This document shows positions 1 through 7,214 of a stretch of 15,321 nt of DNA, piece by piece. The notes below the pieces were generated by a model that saw only the letters and a program-made list of their open reading frames with translations, ran no database searches and had not been told where the DNA came from. Within the stretch, counting starts at the first letter, position 1; the number at the start of each line of letters is the position of its first letter. Origin of the DNA: Chloroflexota bacterium (GTDB lineage Bacteria > Chloroflexota > Dehalococcoidia > Lucifugimonadales > UBA3495); the NCBI GenBank assembly GCA_028874675.1, contig JAPPJA010000178.1, positions 1 through 15,321 of the forward strand, written 5' to 3'. The position numbers and the translations under genes are program-made.

Positions 1-332
1 ACTTTGAGGCGCTGGAAGACGGCACAGTCCGCACTCGTCTCAGTCGCGAAAACCACCTCCGGATAATTGACGCCCTCTGGGATCATCACCCGTCCCAGCT
101 ATATCCCCAGGTCCCTTGCCCAACACTGATGCTGCCGGCCAGGATGGCCAATGACGACTCCGTGGCCGAGCGTACCTTTCGGCGTGAGGAATCGGTGGCC
201 AAAGCCAGGGACCTGCTGCTAAGGGTCAAGGTAGTCTGGCTGGAGGACAGTATCCACGACGTTCCCGTCCAGCGGCCTGAACTGGTTGCCCAAACCATTC
301 GGGACAGCATTCTGTCCGGGTTCCTGGGCTGA
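1..332 (+). CDS. alpha/beta hydrolase, C-terminal part (5' end outside window)
   Basis: An open frame enters from the left edge (first full codon at base 3) and ends at TGA 330-332, giving the last 109 residues of a protein. The fragment has the layout of the C-terminal third of an alpha/beta hydrolase. A helix-rich segment (IIDALWDHHPSQLYP) is followed by strand 6 (PCPTLMLPAR), which normally precedes the catalytic acid. A later VVWLEDSIHDVPVQRP segment holds the probable catalytic His about 24 residues from the end. An internal ATG at 129 is not the start, because the homologous-looking sequence continues upstream of it. The nucleophile and oxyanion hole lie outside the window, so the substrate cannot be judged. 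The next gene has its own promoter and is probably a separate transcription unit. The family call is from fold pattern; it could also be a dienelactone hydrolase-like enzyme. Confidence 0.75.
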   Translation, partial: FEALEDGTVRTRLSRENHLRIIDALWDHHPSQLYPQVPCPTLMLPARMANDDSVAERTFRREESVAKARDLLLRVKVVWLEDSIHDVPVQRPELVAQTIRDSILSGFLG

Positions 333-388
333 GGCTCCGCCGAATCGGGACTGTAGGGTTACGGGATTTCCCTGCCACCCCGCCCCGT

Positions 389-417
389 TTGACACCGAAA
401 TCGGCCCCATTTAGACT
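389..417 (+). promoter_or_regulatory. sigma70-type promoter of the propeller gene pair
   Basis: A perfect -35 TTGACA (389-394), a 17-base spacer and a -10 TAGACT (412-417, four of six consensus bases) lie upstream of the first propeller gene. Transcription would start near 424, leaving a leader of about 40 bases with a G-rich ribosome site. The assignment is by consensus only. Confidence 0.55.
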
Positions 418-450
418 TGCGCTTGAATTCCGACCGACTTTAATTGCATA

Positions 451-457
451 GGGGGGG
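451..457 (+). promoter_or_regulatory. ribosome binding site deciding the start at 465
   Basis: A run of seven G at 451-457 sits 7 bases before ATG 465. An in-frame TTG at 444 lies upstream of this G run and has no site of its own, so ATG 465 is preferred. Confidence 0.5.
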
Positions 458-464
458 CACCAGC

Positions 465-1343
465 ATGACTACTGCCGGCACCGGCAAATACACCTATGAA
501 CTCATCCAGGACTGGCCCAAACTTCCCGAGGGAGAATCCCTGGGCATCGTCAGCGCCGTGGCCACCGATTCCCAGGACCGCGTTTACGTGTTCCAGCGGC
601 AGGACCCGCCCGTCATGGTATTCGACTCCGACGGCAACTACCTCAACTGTTGGGGTATCGGCGCCATCGCCGACCCCCACGGCATCACCATTGTTGACGA
701 CATAGTTTACATAACCGACCGCTCCGACCAGGTGGCGGTCAAATTTACTCTCGACGGCAAGCCCTTGCAGGTCATCGGCGAGCGGGGCGTTTTCTCCGAC
801 ACCGGCTGCGAGCGTCCCGGGGACCTGGTTCCCCGGGCGGCCGGCCCCTTCAACTACCCCACGGAAATGGTGCCCAGCCCGTCCGGCGACATCTACATTT
901 CCGATGGCTACCGCAATGCCCGTATGCACCGCTTCACCGCCGACGGGCAGCTGATCGCCTCCTGGGGCCAGCCCGGCAAGACCGAACCCGGTCATTTCCA
1001 CCTACCCCACAGCTGCCTGGTGGACCCGGACGGCAAGGTTTATGTCTGCGACCGGGCCAACCGCCGGGTCCAGATCTTCTCCCCCGATGGCGAGTACATC
1101 ACCGAGTGGACCAGCGGTATGGGTGGTCCAGATGATATTTCCCGCGACAGTGACGGCATTTTCTACATTGTGGAGCAGGAAGTGGACGGCGTCCCTCACG
1201 TTAGCATCTGGGAACCCGATGGCACCCTTATCACCCGCTGGGCCATCCGTCACGCCCACGGCATGTGGGTGGACTCCAAGGGCGACATCTATCTGGGCCT
1301 GACCACCGACCACAGCGTGGACAAGTGGGTGCGCCAGCGGTAA
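465..1343 (+). CDS. six-bladed beta-propeller (NHL-type) protein, PAL-like, copy 1
   Basis: A 292-residue protein built of NHL-type propeller blades, closest by eye to the catalytic core of peptidyl-alpha-hydroxyglycine alpha-amidating lyase (PAL). It keeps counterparts of the PAL residues as I recall them from the rat enzyme: active-site Arg in YVFQRQD (R45), three zinc-ligand His in DPHG (H72), LPHS (H182) and HAHG (H265), and the catalytic Tyr in SDGYRNAR (Y149). PAL cleaves a peptidyl-hydroxyglycine to an amidated peptide and glyoxylate; the natural substrate of bacterial homologues is unknown to me. There is no signal peptide, so it is probably cytoplasmic. It is followed after 71 bases by a paralogue clearly more than half identical, so the pair probably arose by tandem duplication. 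SMP-30 or strictosidine synthase-like lactonase is a less likely alternative. Start chosen for its ribosome site. Confidence 0.8.
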   Translation: MTTAGTGKYTYELIQDWPKLPEGESLGIVSAVATDSQDRVYVFQRQDPPVMVFDSDGNYLNCWGIGAIADPHGITIVDDIVYITDRSDQVAVKFTLDGKPLQVIGERGVFSDTGCERPGDLVPRAAGPFNYPTEMVPSPSGDIYISDGYRNARMHRFTADGQLIASWGQPGKTEPGHFHLPHSCLVDPDGKVYVCDRANRRVQIFSPDGEYITEWTSGMGGPDDISRDSDGIFYIVEQEVDGVPHVSIWEPDGTLITRWAIRHAHGMWVDSKGDIYLGLTTDHSVDKWVRQR

Positions 1344-1401
1344 ACCAGCCGCGATTCCGGCAGGGGCGGGTTACAGGCCCGCCCTTCGCACTTCATAAAT
1401 T

Positions 1402-1407
1402 AGGAGG
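1402..1407 (+). promoter_or_regulatory. ribosome binding site deciding the start at 1415
   Basis: A perfect AGGAGG lies 7 bases before ATG 1415. The reading frame stays open upstream to 1265, inside the previous gene, but this site and the alignment with copy 1 fix the start at 1415. Confidence 0.8.
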
Positions 1408-1414
1408 CGCTCTG

Positions 1415-2290
1415 ATGACCCTGGTAAACACCGACAAGCACGATTACGACCTGGTCCAGGACTGGGCGCGCCTGCCCGACGGCTGGACCTTTGGCGTCGT
1501 AAGCTCCGTGGCCACCGACTCCCAGGACCGGGTTTACGTGTACCAGCGCAAGAACCCGCCCATAGTAGTTTTCGATAGTGAGGGCAACTACGTTGATTCC
1601 TGGGGCATCGGCGCCTTCAACCTGCCCCACGGTTTCTGCATCGTGGACGACGTCATTTACCTGACCGACCGGGAAGATTCCGTCTGCCTCAAGTACACCC
1701 TTGACGGCAAGCCCCTCATGGTCATTGGCGACCGGGGTGTCCACTCCGACACCGGGTGCGAAGAGGCCGGAGCCCTGGTGCCCCGCGCTGCCGGACCCTT
1801 CAACTTCCCTTCGGAAATGTTCCCCGCGCCTTCGGGCGACATCTATGTCTCCGATGGCTACCGCAACAGCCGGGTACATCGTTTCAGCGGCGACGGCCGC
1901 CTTATTGCCTCCTGGGGACAGCCTGGCAAGGGTGGCCCGGGCGAGTTCCACCTCCCCCACAGCCTGTTGATTGACGAGGAAGGGCTCATCTACGTCTGCG
2001 ACCGGGAGAACAGCCGGGTCCAGGTCTTCACCGGCGAGGGCGAATTCCTGCAGATGTGGACCGACATGACCCGGCCGAACGATATTTCCCAGTCCAGCGA
2101 CGGCAGTTTCTGCATCGCGGAATCTTCCCTGGAAGGTTCAACGCCAGGCGTCAGCATCCGCGACAAGGACGGTCGTACCCAGGCCCGCTGGGACTCCCGT
2201 TCCGCCCACGGCCTGTGGGTGGACAGCCAGGACAACGTTTACCTGGCCCTCACCGGAGCCATGAGCGTGGATAAGTACGTCAAGCGGTAA
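1415..2290 (+). CDS. six-bladed beta-propeller (NHL-type) protein, PAL-like, copy 2
   Basis: A 291-residue paralogue of the preceding gene, alignable along its whole length with almost no gaps. The same PAL-type residues occur at the same numbers: R45 (YVYQRKN), H72 (LPHG), Y149 (SDGYRNSR), H182 (LPHS) and H265 (SAHG), plus the shared DTGCE and GPFN segments between blades. Conservation of all five in both copies argues that both are active metal-dependent lyase-like enzymes rather than scaffolds. The copies differ most in blade 1-2 loops (FNLPHGFC against IADPHGIT) and in the last third, which would suit different substrates. No signal peptide is visible. It probably shares the promoter at 389-417, as the 70-base gap holds only a ribosome site. 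Exact reaction unknown. Confidence 0.8.
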   Translation: MTLVNTDKHDYDLVQDWARLPDGWTFGVVSSVATDSQDRVYVYQRKNPPIVVFDSEGNYVDSWGIGAFNLPHGFCIVDDVIYLTDREDSVCLKYTLDGKPLMVIGDRGVHSDTGCEEAGALVPRAAGPFNFPSEMFPAPSGDIYVSDGYRNSRVHRFSGDGRLIASWGQPGKGGPGEFHLPHSLLIDEEGLIYVCDRENSRVQVFTGEGEFLQMWTDMTRPNDISQSSDGSFCIAESSLEGSTPGVSIRDKDGRTQARWDSRSAHGLWVDSQDNVYLALTGAMSVDKYVKR

Positions 2291-2615
2291 GCAGGCCCAG
2301 GCATGGTTCCCGTTGCCTGGCCGGAGGGTACAGTTCAGATGCCTGGACTTTGCTCAGCCTGACACTGCCAAAGGTGCGGCTGCCCAGCGAGCGGACATTT
2401 CCTCCTCGATGGGAAATGGCTTGGACGGCAGTGCGCTGGGGACAAGCCATTTGCCGCATTTGAAACCGGTGAAGCAACGGGACAGAAAAAGCTGGAGGGG
2501 CGCCCACATACGGCGCCCCTCCAACTCTAAGGTCAAATTTCAATCAGCCGAACAAACAGTATGTTTGGAATCTCCTGCTAGCTCCTTGAAGGAGCGGCTC
2601 CGCGCGGGTCAACCG
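2291..2615. other. convergent intergenic region, 325 bases
   Basis: This separates the converging propeller pair and aldolase/dehydrogenase gene. It holds the minus-strand terminator (2486-2523). A weaker hairpin just after the propeller stop codon (7-base arms at 2297-2303 and 2314-2320) has no T-run and could only be a weak plus-strand end signal. Open frames here lack a ribosome site and recognisable protein features. I see no gene. Confidence 0.6.
2486..2523 (-). terminator. intrinsic terminator of the amidohydrolase/aldolase unit
   Basis: Perfect 12-base inverted repeat: TGGAGGGGCGCC at 2493-2504 pairs with 2512-2523 across a 7-base loop. On the minus strand the stem is followed, after two bases, by five T (2490-2486). 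It lies 93 bases beyond the stop codon of the minus-strand aldolase/dehydrogenase gene. The plus strand has no T-run after the stem, so it acts for the minus strand. Confidence 0.85.
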
Positions 2616-4670
2616 CTACCTGGGGAATGCTTCCCTTACCCCGCCATCCACCGGAATCATCGCCCCGGTGGTCTTGGCCGAGCGGCCCGAGGCCAGGAAC
2701 AGCACCGTCTCCGCCACGTCCTCCGCGAACACTCGAGCCTTCAGCAGGTTTCGCTGGCGATAGAAGTCCTCCAGCCCCTCCACGGTAACCCCGTGGGCCG
2801 ACGCCCGTTCCTCCCGCAGCTCCTGAGACCATAGCTGCGAACCCTGGAATACCGCGTCCGGGTTGACTACGTTGACCCGAATGCCGTGCTGCCCGTTCTC
2901 CAGCGCCAGCACCCGGGCCAGCTGGACCTCCGCCGCCTTGGCCACGCTGTAAGCGCCGAACTCCGCCCCGGGCGCCGGAACGTTCTTGGTGCCGATAAAC
3001 ACCAGGCTTCCCCCCAGTCCCTGTTCCTTCATTAGCTTGACAGCTTCGGCCGAAACCAGGAAGTGCCCCGTGGTGTTAATGTCCAGCGAACGCTGCCAGT
3101 CCGCCAGCGACAGGTCGTCAATAGCCCCCACCGGCGCAATTCCGGCGTTGGACACGAGGATATCCAGCCCTCCGTAAGTCCGCCTCAACGACTGAAAAAC
3201 GTCACCCACCTGCGCCGGGTCCGCCACGTTCATCGAAAACGCTGCGGCACGCTCCGGGCCCGCGCTGCGGTTGATCCCGGCCGCCACATCCTGCGCCCCT
3301 TCCGCGTCCAGGTCAGTGACAATTACGTGGGCCCCCTCGTTGGCCAGCCGCTCGGCAATCACCTTTCCGATTCCGCTGGCTGCCCCGGTAACCAGCGCAA
3401 CCTGCCGGGCCAGTTCCTTTTCCGGCGGCGCCAGTGTCAGCTTGTACAGTTCCAGGGGCCAGTATTCCGCGTCGTAAGCATCCCTGGGAGTCAACGAAGT
3501 GTAGTCGCTTACCGATTGTGCCGTCCGCAGCACGTTGATGGTGTGATGGTAAATATCATTGGTTATTAGTGACGCCCGCGCGTCCCGGCCGGTGGTCCAC
3601 ATGCCCACCCCTGGCAGCAGAATCACCCGGGGATACGGGTCCAGCATGGAGTCTTCGCCGGAAGTGTGCTGCTGGTACCAGGCGGCGTACTCGTCGGCGT
3701 AGGCGGCCATTCCCCGCCGCAGTTCCTCCGTGACGGCCCCCACGTCTTCCGGGTCCGCCACGTCAAGCCACAGCGGCTTTCGCTTGGTGTGGATCAGGTG
3801 GTCCGGCGTGGCCGGTCCGATGGCGCTGAGTCCCTGACCTTCTTCTGAACCGGTAAACTCCAATACGTCATCCGCGTCATCGAATCTCAACACGGACCGG
3901 CGTTGCTGGCTGACCAGTCCCCGCAATGTAGGAGCCAGTGCTGCCGCGATATCCCGCCGCCGGTCCGGCGCCAGGGGATTGCGCTGCCAGCCGCCAAACA
4001 ACCGGCCGTCGCCCGAGGCGGCAAACTCCTCAGCCCTGGTGACCAGGTCAATATGGCGGTCATACGCTTCCCTGGGGTCATTCCCCCAGGTGAACAGGCC
4101 GTGGTTCACCAGCACCACCCCGTCGAGGCTGGGCGCCTCCTTTACCGCCAGGCCCACCAGTCTGGATAGCTGAAACCCGGGCCGCAGATACTCCACGATG
4201 CCGATGTTGTCGCCATACACCTTCTTCAGAATGTCGTCGGCGTCCCGGTTGTTGGTCAAACCCACCACCGCGTCGGCGTGGGAGTGGGCCACGCTGTGGA
4301 AGGGCAGGAAGGCGTGCAGCAGGGTTTCGATGGAGGGGCGGGGAGAATTGGGGTCCAGGATGCACCGGTCCAGGTAGTCCACCATGTCCTCGTCCGACAT
4401 CTGCTCCCGCTCAAAGACGGGCAGCACCTTCTCCAGTTCCAGCCGGGGAAACTGCCACCGTTCCATGGACTTCAGGTCCGACCCCGACCCCTTTATCCGC
4501 ATCACTTCCACATCCCGGCCCAGGAAGTCCTTCTCCATAATCTTGATGGAGGTGTTGCCGCCGCCCCAGACCACCAGCGAAGGATCTGCACCGATCAGGC
4601 GGCTCATGTAAACCAGCTTATCCAGTTCATCCAGGGACTGCGCCTCGTTTTCCGACCAGAGGTTTTTCAT
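2616..4670 (-). CDS. bifunctional class II aldolase / short-chain dehydrogenase
   Basis: A 684-residue fusion of two enzymes, the length and order of the rhamnulose-1-phosphate aldolase/alcohol dehydrogenase family (COG3347-like). Residues 1 to about 400 form a class II aldolase/adducin domain with GGGNTS (36-41), metal-ligand HSHAD (H129, H131) and NHGLFTWG (H190). Residues about 420-684 form a Rossmann short-chain dehydrogenase with TGAASGIG (428-435), SNAG (507-510) and YSVAK (Y574, K578). The usual catalytic Ser about 13 residues before the Tyr appears as Thr561 in IGTKN. The family pairs retro-aldol cleavage of a sugar phosphate with oxidation of the released aldehyde; no sugar kinase or isomerase is nearby, so the substrate may differ. 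ATG 4670 fits the family N-terminus (MKNLW), though its ribosome site is weak. Last gene of a three-gene minus-strand unit, 152 bases after the amidohydrolase. Confidence 0.9.
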   Translation of the reverse strand: MKNLWSENEAQSLDELDKLVYMSRLIGADPSLVVWGGGNTSIKIMEKDFLGRDVEVMRIKGSGSDLKSMERWQFPRLELEKVLPVFEREQMSDEDMVDYLDRCILDPNSPRPSIETLLHAFLPFHSVAHSHADAVVGLTNNRDADDILKKVYGDNIGIVEYLRPGFQLSRLVGLAVKEAPSLDGVVLVNHGLFTWGNDPREAYDRHIDLVTRAEEFAASGDGRLFGGWQRNPLAPDRRRDIAAALAPTLRGLVSQQRRSVLRFDDADDVLEFTGSEEGQGLSAIGPATPDHLIHTKRKPLWLDVADPEDVGAVTEELRRGMAAYADEYAAWYQQHTSGEDSMLDPYPRVILLPGVGMWTTGRDARASLITNDIYHHTINVLRTAQSVSDYTSLTPRDAYDAEYWPLELYKLTLAPPEKELARQVALVTGAASGIGKVIAERLANEGAHVIVTDLDAEGAQDVAAGINRSAGPERAAAFSMNVADPAQVGDVFQSLRRTYGGLDILVSNAGIAPVGAIDDLSLADWQRSLDINTTGHFLVSAEAVKLMKEQGLGGSLVFIGTKNVPAPGAEFGAYSVAKAAEVQLARVLALENGQHGIRVNVVNPDAVFQGSQLWSQELREERASAHGVTVEGLEDFYRQRNLLKARVFAEDVAETVLFLASGRSAKTTGAMIPVDGGVREAFPR

Positions 4671-4822
4671 AGCTTAAATCCCGTCAGCTCTATTCCGCCG
4701 TTAGCAGGGAACTCTATATCTCGCAGGCATTAACCCTGATCCGCCATCGTCTCCGACGACACGGGGAGGGGTCGGCGCCGAAATACATTCATGCTCATCG
4801 GGTCTATTCGTGGATGAGTCTC

Positions 4823-5830
4823 CTATCCCGTCGTCTCGATCCCCAGCAGGTTTTCCAGGTTCTTCCACAGGATCATGTCTTTCTCTTCCTGGGTAATGCT
4901 CTCCAGACCCTGCAGCCAGCCCGTCGGGGAAGGGTCCCAGGGGACAAAGGGGTAGTCGCTGCCCAGCACCACCCGCTCAATGCCCACCTGATCAATCAGG
5001 AAGCGCAGGGACCGCTCGCTCATGACCACGATGTCGTAGTAGATGCGGCTCTGGTAGTAGCTGGGTGGGCGGGTAATGTTCACCCGGGCTTCCGAGCGCA
5101 CCTTCCAGCCCCGGTCCAGCCGTCCCATGCCGAAGCAGGCGGGACCGCCGCCGTGGGCCACGCAGACCTTCAGATCGGGACAGTTCTCCATCACGCCGCC
5201 GTAAATCAGCGCGGCCACCAGCAGCGTATCTTCCACGGGCACGCCCAGGCAGTTGGGCAAGGCGTACTTGTTCGTTCTTTCCAGCATCAGGTTGTGCTGG
5301 GGTTGGGGGTGATAGAAGAGGGTCGCTCCCATGGACTCCGCGGCCTTGAAGAAGGGCAGAAACTCCGGTTCGTCCCACGTCTTGCCGTTGACGACCGTGT
5401 CCAGCTCCGCTCCCTTCAGCCCCAGGGTGTTCACCGCCCGGCCCAGTTCCGCAATCGCGGCGTCCACATCCTGCATGGGCAGCGCTGCCATCCCGGCCAG
5501 CCTCTTGGGAGACTCGCCCACGAAAGCCGCTATGTCGTTGTTTACTTCTTGCGCGTGGGCTATGCCGTCCGCCGTGGACAGGTGATAACCGAAGACCGGC
5601 GTATGCAGTGATACCAGCTGGACCTCGGTGCCCAATTGGTCCATGTCCGCCACCCGCTCTTCGGGCGTGTATTTGCACTTGGGATGAATGTTTACGATCT
5701 TGCCTTCGCGGACGAAGATGTTGCTCTTCTCTTCGTTGGTGTACCGCATGCCGTACCACTCCTGGCCGGCCTCAAGTGTCCTCAGCATGGTCGGGGTAAA
5801 GGTGTGGGCGTGGATGTCAATGCTGCGCAT
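4823..5830 (-). CDS. amidohydrolase, ACMSD-type metal-dependent hydrolase/decarboxylase, copy A
   Basis: A 335-residue TIM-barrel protein of the amidohydrolase 2 family. It has the full metal and catalytic set: IDIHAH (H7, H9), His in FYHPQ (H174), His in VAHGGG (H226) and Asp in LGSDYPF (D292). Members such as ACMSD, gamma-resorcylate decarboxylase and related enzymes remove CO2 or hydrolyse ring or lactone substrates using zinc or manganese, in the cytoplasm. The start at ATG 5830 is supported by GGAGG (minus strand, 5842-5838) 7 bases upstream and by the MRSIDIHAH opening shared with copy B. It lies 62 bases after copy B and 152 before the aldolase/dehydrogenase, all on one strand, so co-transcription is likely. 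The C-terminal SITQEEKD segment is nearly identical to copy B while the middle has diverged, suggesting two related substrates. Substrate unknown. Confidence 0.9.
   Translation of the reverse strand: MRSIDIHAHTFTPTMLRTLEAGQEWYGMRYTNEEKSNIFVREGKIVNIHPKCKYTPEERVADMDQLGTEVQLVSLHTPVFGYHLSTADGIAHAQEVNNDIAAFVGESPKRLAGMAALPMQDVDAAIAELGRAVNTLGLKGAELDTVVNGKTWDEPEFLPFFKAAESMGATLFYHPQPQHNLMLERTNKYALPNCLGVPVEDTLLVAALIYGGVMENCPDLKVCVAHGGGPACFGMGRLDRGWKVRSEARVNITRPPSYYQSRIYYDIVVMSERSLRFLIDQVGIERVVLGSDYPFVPWDPSPTGWLQGLESITQEEKDMILWKNLENLLGIETTG
4853..4906. repeat. 54-base direct repeat, copy 1 (in amidohydrolase A)
   Basis: Matches 5911-5964 at 51 of 54 bases by direct comparison. It encodes the C-terminal SITQEEKD...ILWKNLE helix region of both amidohydrolases. 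The rest of the two genes is much less alike. Confidence 0.8.
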
Positions 5831-5892
5831 CCGAAATCCTCCAATGGCTGGTGGGTAGAGACCGGTCTCCCCTTAACGTTCTGTCCCCGCGG

Positions 5893-6888
5893 CTACAGGT
5901 CCAGCAAAGTTTCCAGGTTCTTCCACAGGATCAGGTCCTTCTCTTCCTGGGTAATGCTGTCCAGGCTCAGTATCCACGAAACAGGCCAGTCAAACTCCAT
6001 GTCGTAGGGCCAGTCCGTGCCGAAGAGCACCCGGTCGGCGCCGACAGTATCTATCAGAAACCGCAGAGCCTCTTCGGTGTAAACGATGCAATCATAGTGG
6101 AACCGCCGCAGATACTCGCTGGGCGGCAGGCTGGGCTTGGTGGGCGCTTCCGGCAGGCCACGCCAGCCCCGGTCAATGCGCCCGATGTTATAGCAGGTGT
6201 ATCCTCCCCCGTGGGACAGGCAAATCTTCAGGTCGGGACAGGCGTCCATCACCCCGCCCATTACCAGCGAGCAGAAGGTGATGGTCCGGTCGGCCAGGTT
6301 TCCCACGCTGTTGGGCAGGTGGTATCGCTTGGTCCGGTAGTCCACCAGCGTATCATCCCCCTGGTGGAACAGGATCAGGGCTCCCATCTGCTCGGCGGCT
6401 TTCCAGAAGGGCAAGAACTCGGGCTCGTCCAGCAGCTTGCCGTTGACCTTGTCGTCGATCATGGCGCCCTTGAAGCCCATGGTGGTCATAATCCGTTCCA
6501 GCTCGGCTACGGCGGCGTTAACGTCCTGCATAGGCAGGGTACCCAGCCCGGCAAATCGGTTTGGCCAGGCCTTGACCATCTCCGCGATTTCGTTGTTGGA
6601 ATCCCGGGAGGTTGCGACTGCCACTGAGGCATCCAGGCTGTAATTGTAAAACCCTGAATAGGGAGAAAGGACGTGTACGTCCACTCCCAGCGAATCCATA
6701 TCCGCCATCCGCTCTTCGGGCGTCCAGCGGGCCTTGGGCGGCAACCCGCCCCGCCGGTCGCCCACGATGGCGATTTCGCGGCCCCGGTCGTCCTGTTCTC
6801 GGCGCAGGCTGTGCCAGTCCCCGCCGCTTTCGGTGGACTTCCAGAAACATTGGGGGGTCAAATGGGCGTGAATGTCGATACTTCGCAT
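5893..6888 (-). CDS. amidohydrolase, ACMSD-type metal-dependent hydrolase/decarboxylase, copy B
   Basis: A 331-residue paralogue of the next gene downstream. The same metal and catalytic residues are present: H7 and H9 (IDIHAH), H175 (LFHQG), H226 (LSHGGG) and D292 (FGTDWPYD). The barrel strand carrying the third His reads ILFHQG here against LFYHPQ in copy A, and the loop after the final Asp differs (YDMEFDWP against FVPWDP). Both contact the active site in this family, so the copies probably act on different compounds. It is the first gene after the predicted minus-strand promoter at 6974-7002, with a leader of about 80 bases containing two inverted repeats. ATG 6888 is preceded by GGAGAAG on the minus strand. 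The family is sure; the exact reaction is not. Confidence 0.9.
   Translation of the reverse strand: MRSIDIHAHLTPQCFWKSTESGGDWHSLRREQDDRGREIAIVGDRRGGLPPKARWTPEERMADMDSLGVDVHVLSPYSGFYNYSLDASVAVATSRDSNNEIAEMVKAWPNRFAGLGTLPMQDVNAAVAELERIMTTMGFKGAMIDDKVNGKLLDEPEFLPFWKAAEQMGALILFHQGDDTLVDYRTKRYHLPNSVGNLADRTITFCSLVMGGVMDACPDLKICLSHGGGYTCYNIGRIDRGWRGLPEAPTKPSLPPSEYLRRFHYDCIVYTEEALRFLIDTVGADRVLFGTDWPYDMEFDWPVSWILSLDSITQEEKDLILWKNLETLLDL
5911..5964. repeat. 54-base direct repeat, copy 2 (in amidohydrolase B)
   Basis: Second copy of the repeat at 4853-4906, with three mismatches, at the equivalent place in the paralogous gene. Confidence 0.8.
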
Positions 6889-6914
6889 GGTTGTCTTCTC
6901 CGGCGGCAGCCAGT

Positions 6915-6936
6915 CCGTAAGGGGCTAATTTTACGG
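6915..6936. repeat. 6-base inverted repeat in the amidohydrolase leader
   Basis: CCGTAA (6915-6920) and TTACGG (6931-6936) are perfect complements across 10 bases. It lies between the predicted transcription start and amidohydrolase B. It is short enough to be chance. Confidence 0.35.
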
Positions 6937-6942
6937 TCAACA

Positions 6943-6970
6943 CCCGTTCGCGGGCCTGGCCGCGAACGGG
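6943..6970. repeat. 11-base perfect inverted repeat over the predicted start of transcription (possible operator)
   Basis: CCCGTTCGCGG (6943-6953) pairs perfectly with 6960-6970 across a 6-base loop. It begins 3 bases downstream of the -10 of the amidohydrolase promoter and covers the expected start site near 6967. It could be a repressor operator or the first hairpin of the transcript. There is no T-run, so it is not an intrinsic terminator. Confidence 0.5.
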
Positions 6971-6973
6971 CCA

Positions 6974-7002
6974 AACGTAGCACAAGGGTAAGGCCCTGTC
7001 AA
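6974..7002 (-). promoter_or_regulatory. sigma70-type promoter of the amidohydrolase/aldolase unit
   Basis: On the minus strand a perfect TTGACA (7002-6997), a 17-base spacer and TACGTT (6979-6974, three of six consensus bases) lie about 90 bases upstream of amidohydrolase B. The perfect -35 and spacing are the support; the -10 is weak. Confidence 0.5.
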
Positions 7003-7151
7003 TTTGAGGAGTACGGTGGACAAGGCCGAGAATCAGTAACCCCAATGCAGCTGCGCGTGGAGGCAGACCAATGTATCTCTCCCCTCTCACCCTGTGAAAA
7101 CGGCGGGGGTTAAGGCAATCACAGAAGGCTGGAAGCAAGGGTAATCCCCAA

Positions 7152-7180
7152 TTGCCCTATCACTACGGATAACGTATATT
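7152..7180 (+). promoter_or_regulatory. sigma70-type promoter of the radical SAM-like gene
   Basis: TTGCCC (7152-7157), a 17-base spacer and TATATT (7175-7180) precede AAGGAG (7201-7206) and ATG 7215. Transcription would start near 7187. An in-frame TTG at 7179 would lie inside the -10, which supports ATG 7215 as the true start. Confidence 0.5.
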
Positions 7181-7214
7181 GACTCTGCAACCACCCAGGC
7201 AAGGAGTTTTCGGG

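Larger units (their letters stand above)
6889..7214. other. divergent regulatory region between amidohydrolase B and the radical SAM-like gene
   Basis: 326 bases without a gene. It holds a minus-strand promoter (6974-7002), two inverted repeats on the amidohydrolase side (6915-6936 and 6943-6970), and a plus-strand promoter (7152-7180) with ribosome site AAGGAG (7201-7206). I recognise nothing in 7003-7150; short open frames there have no ribosome site. Confidence 0.55.

Noticed and set aside
2297..2320. Hairpin after the second propeller gene as a plus-strand terminator
   Set aside because: Only 7 base pairs with a 10-base loop and no T-run; too weak to call.
4814..5611. Plus-strand open frame of 265 codons, and a similar one at 5851-6627
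   Set aside because: Both are antisense to the paralogous amidohydrolases. They resemble each other only because the sense genes do.
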